Shown here: positions 47,270 through 56,372 of the stretch, piece after piece
How the letters are laid out: every line of letters starts with the position of its first letter
Numbering within the stretch: position 1 is the stretch's first letter
NCBI RefSeq assembly: GCF_030160835.1
Contig: NZ_BSPC01000006.1
Span: 1-64,000 of the forward strand
DNA length: 64,000 nucleotides
Direction of reading: 5' to 3'
Origin: Labrys miyagiensis
GTDB taxonomy: Bacteria > Pseudomonadota > Alphaproteobacteria > Rhizobiales > Labraceae
Notes under the pieces: generated by a model
What the model was told of the DNA's origin: nothing
Seen by the model: only the letters and a program-made list of their open reading frames with translations
Databases searched by the model: none
Made by a program: the position numbers and the translations under genes

Positions 47270-47398
47270 ATGTATCCGAAACGCAGTACAGTCGTGGTCG
47301 TCTTCACCGCGGCTTTTGCGGTCGCCGCTGGCGGCTTGTCCGTAACCCTCGCATCGTCATCTTGGACCATTCATCCGCTTAACCCCAAAGTGCTATGA
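47270..47398 (+). CDS. possible 42-residue single-span membrane/secreted peptide
   Basis: ATG at 47270 preceded by GGTGA at 5-bp spacing. Sequence MYPKRSTVVVVFTAAFAVAA then GGLSVTLASS and a short polar tail. Positive N-terminus plus hydrophobic core resembles a signal/anchor peptide. It starts 20 bases after the DUF535 stop and could be co-transcribed. No homology known to me. Confidence 0.35.
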   Translation: MYPKRSTVVVVFTAAFAVAAGGLSVTLASSSWTIHPLNPKVL

Positions 47399-47493
47399 TT
47401 CTATAGCGATTGATAACTTGAACCTTACTACCCGCTTGGCGCATGAAATAGACAGCTGCGGGGCGCCCAATATCTACCGGAGAACACTATAAA

Positions 47494-47928
47494 ATGAACC
47501 AGGGTCTATCGGCGAATGCTGATCTAACGAGAATTGCTGCCGATGTCGTTGCGGCTTATGTCGCAAACAATTCTGTTTCCTCTGCCGATCTTCCGCGGCT
47601 CATCGCGGAGGTCCACGCAGCGTTGGCACGCATTGAGAAGGGAGAAATCTCTCAGGAAGTCGAGGCTGCTAAGCCAGTTCCCGCCGTGCCGATCAAGAAG
47701 TCCGTAACGCCCGACTTCCTCATTTCGCTCGAGGACGGCAAGAAATACAAATCATTGAAGCGGCATTTGTCGAGCAGCTATGGCATGACGCCCGAAGACT
47801 ACCGAGCAAAATGGGGCCTTCCGGCCGATTACCCCATGGTCGCACCAAACTATGCCAAGCAGCGTTCCGAACTCGCCAAGACGATGGGACTCGGACAGGG
47901 ACGCAGATTGACTCGCCGACGCAAATGA
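47494..47928 (+). CDS. MucR/Ros-family transcriptional regulator with degenerate zinc site
   Basis: A 144-residue regulator: N-terminal dimerisation region (DLTRIAADVVAAYVANN), then the Ros DNA-binding fold LEDGKKYKSLKRHL, YGMTPEDYRAKWGLPADYPM and a basic tail. MucR/Ros proteins silence horizontally acquired DNA and control exopolysaccharide and symbiosis genes. Aligned to Ros, the four zinc ligands are S78, D81, H91 and Y96 instead of Cys, Cys, His, His, so zinc is unlikely to bind. CGGAGAA supports ATG 47494. Confidence 0.9.
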   Translation: MNQGLSANADLTRIAADVVAAYVANNSVSSADLPRLIAEVHAALARIEKGEISQEVEAAKPVPAVPIKKSVTPDFLISLEDGKKYKSLKRHLSSSYGMTPEDYRAKWGLPADYPMVAPNYAKQRSELAKTMGLGQGRRLTRRRK

Positions 47929-48085
47929 CAGAGATCCGTTAGCCAGATCTGATCGTCGGTACAGGCGCATATGCCTGCGCCCAGCAGGAACGGGCAAGTA
48001 GGGGCCGGCCATACACTCCGTGACACGGGGTTTTGGTCCCGGGGAGTTGTGGCACTATTCTGACGCGAGAGACGGAAGATGCGCG

Positions 48086-48952
48086 ATGGCAGTTTTTCTT
48101 CACGGCAGCGCCCGCACAACGCCGAGAATTCGAGCCGAACTCCAAGCGTCGCAAGAGAAGACAGGCGTCCTCGCCCACCGATCTCGGCTAAGCCGGACAA
48201 CGATTGCAAAGTGGTGCTCCCGAACCTCTACTGGCGATGCGCCCATGGGACCTCGCCACCCCAAGAACACGCTTCTCACCGCTGTCGAGGAGGCCATGAT
48301 CATCGGATTCCGGCGCAGAACGCTCTTGCCGCTCGACGATGTCATGGGGTGTCTGGAGGACATTATTCCGAAGCTGACACGATCAAGTCTGCATCGATGT
48401 CTCGAACGGCATGGCATATCTCGCCTCCCTCAGAGCGAGGAAAAGGCCTCAAAGCGAGGCAAGTTCGCGGAGACCGCCATTGGCTATGTTCATATCGCTT
48501 CATGTGAACAGCGTGTGGCCGAAGGCAAGATCAACATGTTTCTTGCCATCGATCGTGTTTCTAAATTCACCTTCGTCGAGTTCTACGACAAAGCCGACCA
48601 AATGAACGCCGCCGACTTCCTGAGGAATGCCGTGGCGTCCTTTCCCTACAAAATCCACACCGTGCTCACGGATAAGGGTGTCGCCTTCGCTGATCTGCCC
48701 AAGAATTGCGACAACCCAACGATCCTCTTTTTTGGCGGACATCTCTTCGATGGCGTCTGCCAGGAAAACAACATCCAACACAAACTCACCAAGCCGTATC
48801 ACCCTTGGACGAACGGCCAAGCGGAGAGAATGAACCGGACTATCAAGGATGCAACGATAAAGGCCTTCCGCTACCCTGATCTCGAAAGCCTGAAGGCCCA
48901 TGTTCTCGCATTCGGTTGCGTCCGACCGCTTCAAGGCGTGGTGTGGCATTGA
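48086..48952 (+). pseudogene. IS481-family transposase, C-terminal frameshift
   Basis: A 288-residue frame with N-terminal HTH (RTTPRIRAELQAS, SRTTIAKW) and a DDE integrase core: D in FLAIDRVSKF, D in VLTDKGVAF and E in WTNGQAERMNRTIKD. After KAHVLAF the sequence departs from the family (expected ~25 more residues around a helical LKALRWKTP tail), indicating a 3' frameshift or deletion. All three catalytic residues remain. The region 47929-48085 may contain its left end. Confidence 0.8.
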
Positions 48953-49039
48953 TCGTGTCAAGGCCCGCTTTCCGAATGCCGTTATTCCCTGATCACCCCT
49001 ACGTCCTTCCGCCTCTTTCGTTTTACCCGGGAGGCCTTA

Positions 49040-49870
49040 ATGCCTACCAGCACCAGACGAATCTCCAATCCTTGCAAAGGCGCGGCTATTTGGCTTTTGC
49101 GCGCCGGTGTGGCCATTTTGGCGACGGGCATCGCCGCTGCGTCAGCTGCCGCCCCGCTTCCAAAATATGACCATATCCTGGTCGTGATGATGGAAAACCA
49201 CTCGTTTGATCAGATCTTCAACGGCGGCAAGGCGCCTTACTTGCGAAGCTTGGCCAAGGAGAGTGCGGTTTTCACCAACTCATATGCGGTCGCCCACCCG
49301 AGCCAGCCGAACTATTTGGCACTGTTCAGCGGATCGACGCAGGGCGTCAAAAATGACTTAAATTACGACTTTGACAAACCGAACCTGGCTACAGAACTCA
49401 ATGCCGCCGGCAAGCATTTCGTCGGCTACATCGAGGCCGGCTCACCCAGGAAACACAATCCGTGGGAATCCTTCGCCAACGCCAAGGGTGTCGAACAACC
49501 GTTGACGGCATTCCCCGGCAACTTTGCCTTGTTGCCAGCAGTCGGTTTCGTTATTCCGAACCTGTCAAACGACATGCACGACGGCCCCATCGAACAGGCC
49601 GACGAGTGGCTGCAACAGCATCTCGGTGACTATGCCACTTGGGCCAAGAGCCATAGAAGCTTGCTGATCATCACGTTCGACGAGGATGATAACCACGCGG
49701 GCAACCAAATCTTCACGTTGTTCGGCGGAGCAGGCATAGTGCCAGGCCAATACGCAGAAAGGATCGACCATTACAGCGTGTTGCGGACGATCGAGGATAT
49801 CGAAGGCATGCCTCCGCTCGGCACCAGTACCGCTAGAGCCGCGATCTCGGGAATCTGGGGTGCACCATGA
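49040..49870 (+). CDS. secreted phosphoesterase (PF04185 family, AcpA/PLC-like)
   Basis: A 276-residue exported protein. Signal peptide to about residue 37 (LLRAGVAILATGIAAASAAA). Motifs of the phosphoesterase family: VVMMENHSFDQIF (metal-binding N-terminus), VAHPSQPNYLALFSGS and LLIITFDEDDNHAG (second metal site). Related proteins are acid phosphatases and phospholipase C. The next gene overlaps its stop by ATGA (49867-49870). Confidence 0.88.
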   Translation: MPTSTRRISNPCKGAAIWLLRAGVAILATGIAAASAAAPLPKYDHILVVMMENHSFDQIFNGGKAPYLRSLAKESAVFTNSYAVAHPSQPNYLALFSGSTQGVKNDLNYDFDKPNLATELNAAGKHFVGYIEAGSPRKHNPWESFANAKGVEQPLTAFPGNFALLPAVGFVIPNLSNDMHDGPIEQADEWLQQHLGDYATWAKSHRSLLIITFDEDDNHAGNQIFTLFGGAGIVPGQYAERIDHYSVLRTIEDIEGMPPLGTSTARAAISGIWGAP

Positions 49871-50473
49871 TCGAGACTCAATGTTCCGTTCCCGCTAGCG
49901 CGGCGTCCTGGCGCCGATCCATCGGAGCCGTCGTGTTGGTCGCAATCTGCGCCATGCCGGCGGTACTGTGTGGGAGCGCCGCGTTTGCGGACTTATTGCG
50001 TCCCAATGACAAACCATGGGACGCTGGCGACGGCTTCAGTTTCGATGCCAAGCCGACGAAGACGCGCAAATCGGTGAGTGGAATCGGCTGCCTAACCGAC
50101 GGCAAACAGCATCGCTGCGTAGTTGCATTCGATGAAGGTACGCGGCGCGCACGGTGATCCTGCACAATGGTGACTGCTCGATCGAAAGCGAGCGTATCCT
50201 CCTACTGCCTCCGTGGCGCCCGATGCCGGACTCGACGCCGAAGCGGCGGCAACCCATGGGCAATTCGTCTCTGTGACCGGCTCGCATTCAGCGAAACGCG
50301 ACGACTGCGCCAACAATCCGGACACCCGGCACGTGTTCCGCTTCCGGATTGATCCCACGACGGGAAAAGTTCTGCGCGAGCCTTCCAACGATCCAAATGG
50401 TGCATTGATGGGTTACTCTCACACGCAACGACTGTGGCCCCTCATGGCGTCTTTTCCGGCATTTCGTCGGTGA
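49867..50473 (+). pseudogene. frameshifted secreted protein (DUF3616-like)
   Basis: The first frame (49867-50157) gives a signal peptide (VVLVAICAMPAVLCGSAAFA) and KSVSGIGCLTDGKQHRCVVAFDEGT, then shifts. The second frame continues TVILHNGDCSIESERILLLP and the third continues AATHGQFVSVTGSHSAKRDD to RFRIDPTTGKVLRE. Strung together they resemble the start of DUF3616 proteins. At least two frameshifts; not functional unless these are sequencing errors. Confidence 0.55.
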
Positions 50474-50600
50474 CCGTGAATGCCTTGGCGCGGCGGGTTC
50501 GCGCGGTCCCGGGTTCGCTGTTAGGTCCCGCCCCTTCCCTGGGGCTGTCCGCCCCCGTCAGATTGGCACGTTCACGTGTCCAAGTGACGGGAGTTTAGCA

Positions 50601-51173
50601 ATGACTAAGCCCGTCTCACCGCTACGCCAACGCATGATCGACGACATGACGATCCGCTACATGTCGGCGAACACCCAGAAGATCCACCTCCGAGCCGTCG
50701 TCGGCCTCAGCGCCTTTCACGGCCGGTCGGCCGACAAGCTCGCCCTCGAAGACGTGCGTGATTATCGAGGCCATTTGGTGACACGCGGTCTCAAGCCGGC
50801 CTCGATCAATATGTCCATGTCCGGCCTGCGGCTCTTTTACGCGACGACCCTTGGGCAAAAACATCTTCTCATGGTACGCAAGGCCGATACCTTGCCCACG
50901 GCTCTTTCGCGCGAGGAAGTCGAGCGTTTGGTCAAGGCCCTCAAGACAATGAAGATGCGCGCGGCCTTCATGACCATCTAGGCCGCGGGCCTGCGCGTAT
51001 CGGAACTCACCACCCTGACCGTCGGCGACATCGACAGGGCGCAGACGGACATCAATGTGCGGCAAGCCATCCGAAAACCTTCACAAGAGCTGGCATTGGT
51101 AGCACGCTTGGTACCGGACATTCTGCTTCGCGCCATCAAGGCTCGAAATTGGTTCTCCCGACAGCGAATGTGA
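50601..51173 (+). pseudogene. tyrosine recombinase/phage integrase with in-frame stop
   Basis: SAM-like N-terminal domain (PLRQRMIDDMTIRYMSANTQ, ADKLALEDVRDYRGHLV, INMSMSGLRLFYATTLG) leads into the catalytic domain (TLPTALSREEVERLVKAL). A TAG at 50979-50981 interrupts the frame exactly where AAGLRVSELTTLTVGDID (first catalytic Arg) continues. The remaining catalytic His/Tyr part is missing. Relic of an integrated element. Confidence 0.8.
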
Positions 51174-51184
51174 GACCTCCGCCC

Positions 51185-53011
51185 TCACTCGACGGTGACA
51201 CTCTTGGCGAGGTTGCGCGGCTGGTCGACGTCGGTGCCGATGATCACGGCCGTGTGGTAAGCCAGGAGCTGGATCGGGACGGAATAGACGATGGGTGTGA
51301 CCACCGCCGGCATTTCGGGCAGGACGATGGTCTTAAGCGTTGCCATGGCGGCGGCTTCGGCCCCCTTCGCATCGGTGATCAGGATGATGCGGCCGCCGCG
51401 CGCGGCCACTTCCTGCATGTTCGAGACTGTCTTCTCGAAAATGGCGTCGAAGGGAGCGATCACGACGACCGGCATGGTCTCGTCGATCAGGGCGATCGGG
51501 CCGTGCTTGAGTTCGCCTGCCGCATAACCTTCGGCGTGGATGTAGCTGATTTCCTTGAGTTTCAGCGCACCTTCGAGCGACAGCGGGTAGCTCGTGCCGC
51601 GGCCGAGATAGAGCACGTCCGAGGCCTTGGCAAGGTCACGCGAGAAGGTCTCGATCTCATGCTCCAGGCGCAGCGCTTCGGCCATCAGGCGCGGTGCTTC
51701 GATGAGCGCATGCACGAGTTCCCTCTCCTCCGCGGCCGATAGCGTGCCGCGCGCCTTGCCGGCGCCGATGGCAAGCCCCGCCAAGGCGGCGAGCTGGCAG
51801 GTGAAGGCCTTGGTGGAGGCGACGCCGATCTCCGGGCCGGCCAGCGTCCGCACCATCACCTCGGCCTCGCGCGCGATGGTCGAGGTCGGCACGTTGACCA
51901 CGGCGAGCGTGTGCTGCCCCTGCTCCTTGCAGTAGCGCAGGGCCGCCAGCGTGTCGGCCGTCTCGCCCGACTGCGAGACGAAGATCGACAGCCCACCCTT
52001 GTCGAGCGGTGCTTCGCGGTAGCGGAACTCGGAGGCGATATCGACTTCGACCGGCAGGCGCGCATAGCGCTCGAACCAGTATTTGGCGATCATGCTGGCG
52101 TAGGAGGCCGTGCCGCAGGCCGAAATGGTGAGGCGGTTGAGATCCTTCCAGTCGAAGGGAAGGTCCTCCGGCAGGCGAATGGTCTCGCCCACCACGTCGA
52201 TGAAGGAAGTCAGCGTATGCGAAACCACTTCCGGCTGCTCATGGATCTCCTTCGCCATGAAGTGCCGGTGATTGCCCTTGTCGACGATGGTGGCGGAAGC
52301 CTGCGATTTCTGGATCGTGCGATGCACACGCTTGAAGGCGGCGTCATAGATGGTGGCTGAGCTGCGCGTCAGCGCGACGCTGTCTCCATCATCGAGATAG
52401 GCGATGGTGTTGGTGAAAGGAGCCAGCGCAATGGCGTCCGAACCCAGGAACATCTCCCCTTCGCCATAGCCCACCGCCAGCGGCGAGCCGAGGCGGGCGC
52501 CGATGAGCAGATTGTCCTCGCCCGAGAACAGGAAACCGAGCGAGAAAGCGCCGCGCAGCCGCCGCAGACTTGCATGCACCGCTTTGATCGGCGTCTTGCC
52601 GCGATCGAGCTCGCGCGTGACGAGATGGGCGACGACCTCGGTATCCGTCTCGCTCTGGAACCGCGCGCCTTCAGCGATCAGCTCTTCGCGCAGTTCCCGG
52701 AAATTCTCGATGATGCCATTATGGACCACCGCCACCCTGCTGGTGGCATGGGGATGGGCATTGCCCTCCGTCGGCTTGCCGTGGGTGGCCCAGCGGGTGT
52801 GCCCGATGCCGATGAGGCCTTCGAGCGGTTCGCGGTCGAGCTTGCTTTCGAGGTTGCGAAGCTTGCCCTCGGCACGCCGGCGGGTGATCGCGCCGTCCTC
52901 GAGGGTGGCGATGCCGGCCGAATCGTAACCGCGATATTCAAGACGCCGCAGCGCATCGACCATGGGCAACGCAACCGCTTCTTTTCCGAGAAGACCGACA
53001 ATGCCGCACAT
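51185..53011 (-). CDS. glmS: glutamine--fructose-6-phosphate aminotransferase (isomerizing)
   Basis: A 608-residue GlmS, first enzyme of the hexosamine pathway. N-terminal glutaminase domain starting MCGIVGLLG (Cys1 nucleophile after Met removal) with RRLEYRGYDSAGIA and GIGHTRWATHG. Two SIS isomerase domains (SACGTASYASMIAKYW, FVSQSGETADTLAAL; GRGTSYPLSLEGALKLKEISYIHAEGYAAGELKHG). C-terminus LAKSVTVE. Full length. Its pathway partner glmM is 7.5 kb away across IS debris. Confidence 0.97.
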   Translation of the reverse strand: MCGIVGLLGKEAVALPMVDALRRLEYRGYDSAGIATLEDGAITRRRAEGKLRNLESKLDREPLEGLIGIGHTRWATHGKPTEGNAHPHATSRVAVVHNGIIENFRELREELIAEGARFQSETDTEVVAHLVTRELDRGKTPIKAVHASLRRLRGAFSLGFLFSGEDNLLIGARLGSPLAVGYGEGEMFLGSDAIALAPFTNTIAYLDDGDSVALTRSSATIYDAAFKRVHRTIQKSQASATIVDKGNHRHFMAKEIHEQPEVVSHTLTSFIDVVGETIRLPEDLPFDWKDLNRLTISACGTASYASMIAKYWFERYARLPVEVDIASEFRYREAPLDKGGLSIFVSQSGETADTLAALRYCKEQGQHTLAVVNVPTSTIAREAEVMVRTLAGPEIGVASTKAFTCQLAALAGLAIGAGKARGTLSAAEERELVHALIEAPRLMAEALRLEHEIETFSRDLAKASDVLYLGRGTSYPLSLEGALKLKEISYIHAEGYAAGELKHGPIALIDETMPVVVIAPFDAIFEKTVSNMQEVAARGGRIILITDAKGAEAAAMATLKTIVLPEMPAVVTPIVYSVPIQLLAYHTAVIIGTDVDQPRNLAKSVTVE

Positions 53012-53155
53012 ACGCTCTACCCCTTACCGATTCGCATCAGACTAGCTGCGAGCCCTCCGCTCGAAGCTCCTCCTCATCAACGTTCTTCAACCTGGCCAAA
53101 ATCGCAGCTTCGGGCCGACTGGGCCAACATGCGGATGTCGTCTTCGCCACGGAAC

Positions 53156-54070
53156 TTAAGGATGATACGATTCACTCCTACGCGATTGCCGGTTGTGGCG
53201 CATAAAAACCCTCTGAAGCTCCAGCGACGACGCGAGCGACTGGTCCGCCCGTTGCGGGCCCCAGGAAAAGGCGTAGTCGAAAACCGGATTTGGGACGAAC
53301 CTCTGCCACCGTTCAAGCATCGACTCCATTTCGCTGAAGGTCGGCAGGCGGTATTTGCCGCCGCTGTCGGTCTGCCACTCTCCCCCTCCGAAGGTCTGGA
53401 ATGTCGGGACGACGCGATCAACGGATATGCCGGCCGTCTTAATCGCTGCGACATAGCGGTCGATCATTTCATAGTCGCACTGCGACCATTCTGTCCGGCA
53501 AGGGTACGGCGCGATACCGAATAGATCGATGTGCGAGGCCTCCGGGCGGTATTCCGAACTGAACTGCGGTGTCGCCGAGGTGCCGACGTTCATCAGTGCA
53601 ACAAAGGTGACCGCGTCTGACCGGCGATTGTGAATCCAGTCGGATTCGGCGCGCAGATCTGAGGCCTTGCAGCGGGAACGCCAGCGGCCAGAAGGGTCCG
53701 GGTCGTCTACAAGATAGAAGCCGAACGTCTTGGGATGGTCGATCACGGCACTAACGACGCTCTCGAAACGTGGTGTGACGCCTTCGCACTGTCCGAGCCA
53801 CACAAGCCCCTTTGTCCCCTCCGACAAAGCGTCGAGCTCCTGCTTGCTCGAAACGTCCGCAAGATTGAACCCTGCACGCGCCGGTGCGAACGTTAGGTCC
53901 GCAGTAAAATTTGTATTGGGTGAAAAATGCCAAAGCTGCGGGATCTCCCTCGCCTCGATGCCGATGACCGCCGGAAGCACATTTGCAACAATACCAATCA
54001 ACATTCCGCTGAGCACGAAACGTGCGCGCCATCGCTTATCCCGTAGGGATGAATCGTTACGCTCAATCAT
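53156..54070 (-). CDS. predicted secreted TIM-barrel-like protein of the EPS operon
   Basis: A 304-residue protein with an N-terminal signal/anchor (FVLSGMLIGIVANVLPAVIGI, residues about 18-38). The body alternates strands and helices with acidic strand ends (GFYLVDDPDPSG, HIDLFGIAPYPC, FDYAFSWG). This looks like a glycoside-hydrolase-type TIM barrel, though I recognise no named family. Its start overlaps the upstream kinase stop by ATGA (54067-54070), so it is the last gene of the exopolysaccharide operon. It may trim or modify the polymer (inference). Confidence 0.6.
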   Translation of the reverse strand: MIERNDSSLRDKRWRARFVLSGMLIGIVANVLPAVIGIEAREIPQLWHFSPNTNFTADLTFAPARAGFNLADVSSKQELDALSEGTKGLVWLGQCEGVTPRFESVVSAVIDHPKTFGFYLVDDPDPSGRWRSRCKASDLRAESDWIHNRRSDAVTFVALMNVGTSATPQFSSEYRPEASHIDLFGIAPYPCRTEWSQCDYEMIDRYVAAIKTAGISVDRVVPTFQTFGGGEWQTDSGGKYRLPTFSEMESMLERWQRFVPNPVFDYAFSWGPQRADQSLASSLELQRVFMRHNRQSRRSESYHP

Positions 54071-54828
54071 TTCCGTGCCTCAAGACAATGAATTTGTTCG
54101 ATTTTAGAGCAGATTCGCTCAACCTCGACCAAAAGTGTGTCCCTATCCGTGGAATGGACGTCGACCGCGGTGCGACCATAGCGTTGCAATCCGGTCTTCA
54201 CGCGCTCACAGGTCTGCGCCCAATCAATGGGTGCACCTGACTTGGACTCTAAAAACCTACCGATCCGACCGATTGCCTGTGCGCGTGCCGTGAGACGGGT
54301 CCCGACCTCTCCGAGTGGTGCTTCGACCCTGATCGCGAGGTCGCAGCGTGGCGTAATGGCGATGAGGTCTATGATGTCCCCGTCCTCAAGCTGTTTGGAG
54401 GCGATAAGGATTGACACAATCGCCTGCACATAGGCTTGATCGAAGATAGCGACGCTATTCGAGTGTTGCGCCTCCCGCCATGCTGACGACAGGCGAATTA
54501 AATATTGCCTCATGCGCAGGGCGGTGACCTGATGATTTTTTGGAAGCTTTGCAACCAGACTTCGTATGCTCGTGTCTCCATTGCTCGCCGCCTTGGCGAC
54601 GATCAATTGCAAGATCGGGCGCGTGATCCGCAGCAATGGATCCGAGAATGTATGCCAACTCACGTTATGATGTGGGAGTCCGAACTGCGACCGGTCTTCG
54701 CCCGGCCGCAAACTCAGGTGCATCTTCGTGGCGTTGCCTCGCTCCCGCAAGCGCACATCGAGAGCCATCGCAAACGTTGTCTTGCCCGCTCCAGGCGGCC
54801 CAAAAAGCTCGACGATCACCCTTCGCAC
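54067..54828 (-). CDS. P-loop kinase-like protein (thymidylate-kinase-like)
   Basis: A 253-residue protein with Walker A GPPGAGKT (10-17) after VIVELF, a lid-like RLTARAQAIGR segment and IAIRVEAPLGEV strand. The fold suggests a small nucleoside- or sugar-kinase-like enzyme. It is 5 bases after the nucleotidyltransferase-kinase fusion and coupled to the TIM-barrel gene. The acceptor is unknown. Confidence 0.7.
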   Translation of the reverse strand: MRRVIVELFGPPGAGKTTFAMALDVRLRERGNATKMHLSLRPGEDRSQFGLPHHNVSWHTFSDPLLRITRPILQLIVAKAASNGDTSIRSLVAKLPKNHQVTALRMRQYLIRLSSAWREAQHSNSVAIFDQAYVQAIVSILIASKQLEDGDIIDLIAITPRCDLAIRVEAPLGEVGTRLTARAQAIGRIGRFLESKSGAPIDWAQTCERVKTGLQRYGRTAVDVHSTDRDTLLVEVERICSKIEQIHCLEARK

Positions 54829-54833
54829 TCCAG

Positions 54834-56372
54834 TCAGAGTACAGCCCAGATTGCGCGCCTCGCGATCTGCGTCACCTCGGGCAACGGCCTCGCTCCATCG
54901 ATGGTGACGACACTCGCTCCATGAAAGGTCAAGTCATCGAACCAGGCGACCCTCTGCAGGATGACATCGTGGCGCATATCTGGTTCGCGTTTCGCAACGG
55001 CGTCAGGCCCGACCCGCAACTTAATGATGAGATCGGGCGCTGCGCACCTGGCAGCCGAATAGACCGACATTTCGAGCTGGCGCAGCCATCCGGGCACCCA
55101 TGTCAGCCTGTGCAGCAGCGGGCCGTCATTGAACCGCGAGTTTTCATCCTGAGGGTAGCGATCTGCGATCACGACGAAGCCGCGAGCGATAGCCCGCTGC
55201 GCAGTCGCGAGTTTGTGTTTCTTGTCGAGTGCAACCGCGATTGCCCAGATCGCAAAAAGCAGGGAATAGAGAGGAGCTGGTGGACGATCCGACACGTTTC
55301 CGTGCGAGGCCCCTTTCGGCTTGACCTTGATCAGCCGCGCCGCGAGTCGGGCCACCGCTTTGAACGGCCGAAAGAACAAAGAGGGCGCACCGTCGCCCGT
55401 GCCAAAATAGAGTGGAAAGACATCGATCTCCGAGCCGAGCCACTTCCGCGCTCCCGACACCTGGGTGCTTTTCCCGCTTCCATCGACGCCAACGAAGGCA
55501 ATGATGATCCCTCCCCCTGGAGCCCGGCGCCGCGGCAGCCGCGGCACTCCGAACAACCGCCGATTCGTCGCGCTCGTGACAAGCGCCAGAGACCGCCACG
55601 CGCTACGAAATGTCATCTCGACATCGCCATAGCAGCGGAAAATGGAAAGCTCGCGAGCGATCGAACGCCTTAGTCCCCCGTTGCGCAAGGAACGGGCATC
55701 GAAACGACTAGCAATCGATTCTGCGACTGCCGGCGAAAAGAATTCGACGGCGCGGACATTGATCGTATGCGCCTCTGTCCGATCGCGAAGGAAGACGAGG
55801 TCCTCGGCGTACTTGGCTTTGAGGCTCCGCCATCGGCGAAGCACGATTTGATCAGCGACTTGCATGTCAAGATTCGCGCGGACAATCAAAAGCAGGGCCT
55901 CGTCTGCGGGATGCAGTATGCGGATCGGCAGCGAAGCGTGCATGACGCTGCGCGCAAGGAGTCGCTCCTCGATCGGCAGGCGGAAGCTCTTGAGCAGTGA
56001 ATGGCCTAGAACAAGCCGAAAATGGACGTGGATGTGACGAATTGCGCCCTGGGCCTCATCATATCCCAGGAAGCTCATGAGTGCCGGGTGATCCCGCCCT
56101 GGGCTATCGAGCCATGGCTTGAATCCCAGCTCCGTAAGGATTGCAGTTGCACGTTGCCGGTCCGCCCGCGCTACCAAGAGGTCGAGATCGGAGGTGCCTT
56201 CAAGCAAGACCGGAAGACGGCGCGAGCTCTTCCAATAGCAGTAGGAGACGCCCTTCATCTCGAGCGCCATGCAAAGCGCAAGGAGCAGTCCAGCGGACTC
56301 TTGAGTGTCGGCAACTGCGATCCCAATGGCAGCGCTAGGGGATGGAAGGGGCAAACGCTCGGCGATCGTCAT
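54834..56372 (-). CDS. nucleotidyltransferase-like / thymidylate-kinase-like fusion protein
   Basis: A 512-residue two-domain protein. Residues about 25-270 are a nucleotidyltransferase-like domain (SYCYWKSSRRLPVLLEGTSD, LDLLVAR, the GS-D-D pattern at 59-64). Residues 288-512 are a TMK-like kinase: IIIAFVGVDGSGKSTQ (P-loop 295-303), VVIADRYPQDEN (DR(Y/F) motif), PDLIIKLRVGPDAVAKRE. Proteins of this type occur in polysaccharide loci, but their reaction is not established. ATGA overlap with the Wzz-like gene upstream. Confidence 0.75.
   Translation of the reverse strand: MTIAERLPLPSPSAAIGIAVADTQESAGLLLALCMALEMKGVSYCYWKSSRRLPVLLEGTSDLDLLVARADRQRATAILTELGFKPWLDSPGRDHPALMSFLGYDEAQGAIRHIHVHFRLVLGHSLLKSFRLPIEERLLARSVMHASLPIRILHPADEALLLIVRANLDMQVADQIVLRRWRSLKAKYAEDLVFLRDRTEAHTINVRAVEFFSPAVAESIASRFDARSLRNGGLRRSIARELSIFRCYGDVEMTFRSAWRSLALVTSATNRRLFGVPRLPRRRAPGGGIIIAFVGVDGSGKSTQVSGARKWLGSEIDVFPLYFGTGDGAPSLFFRPFKAVARLAARLIKVKPKGASHGNVSDRPPAPLYSLLFAIWAIAVALDKKHKLATAQRAIARGFVVIADRYPQDENSRFNDGPLLHRLTWVPGWLRQLEMSVYSAARCAAPDLIIKLRVGPDAVAKREPDMRHDVILQRVAWFDDLTFHGASVVTIDGARPLPEVTQIARRAIWAVL

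Noticed and set aside
53012-53155. glmS ribozyme/riboswitch upstream of glmS
   Set aside because: That element is typical of Gram-positive glmS leaders; no matching structure or long leader is visible here.
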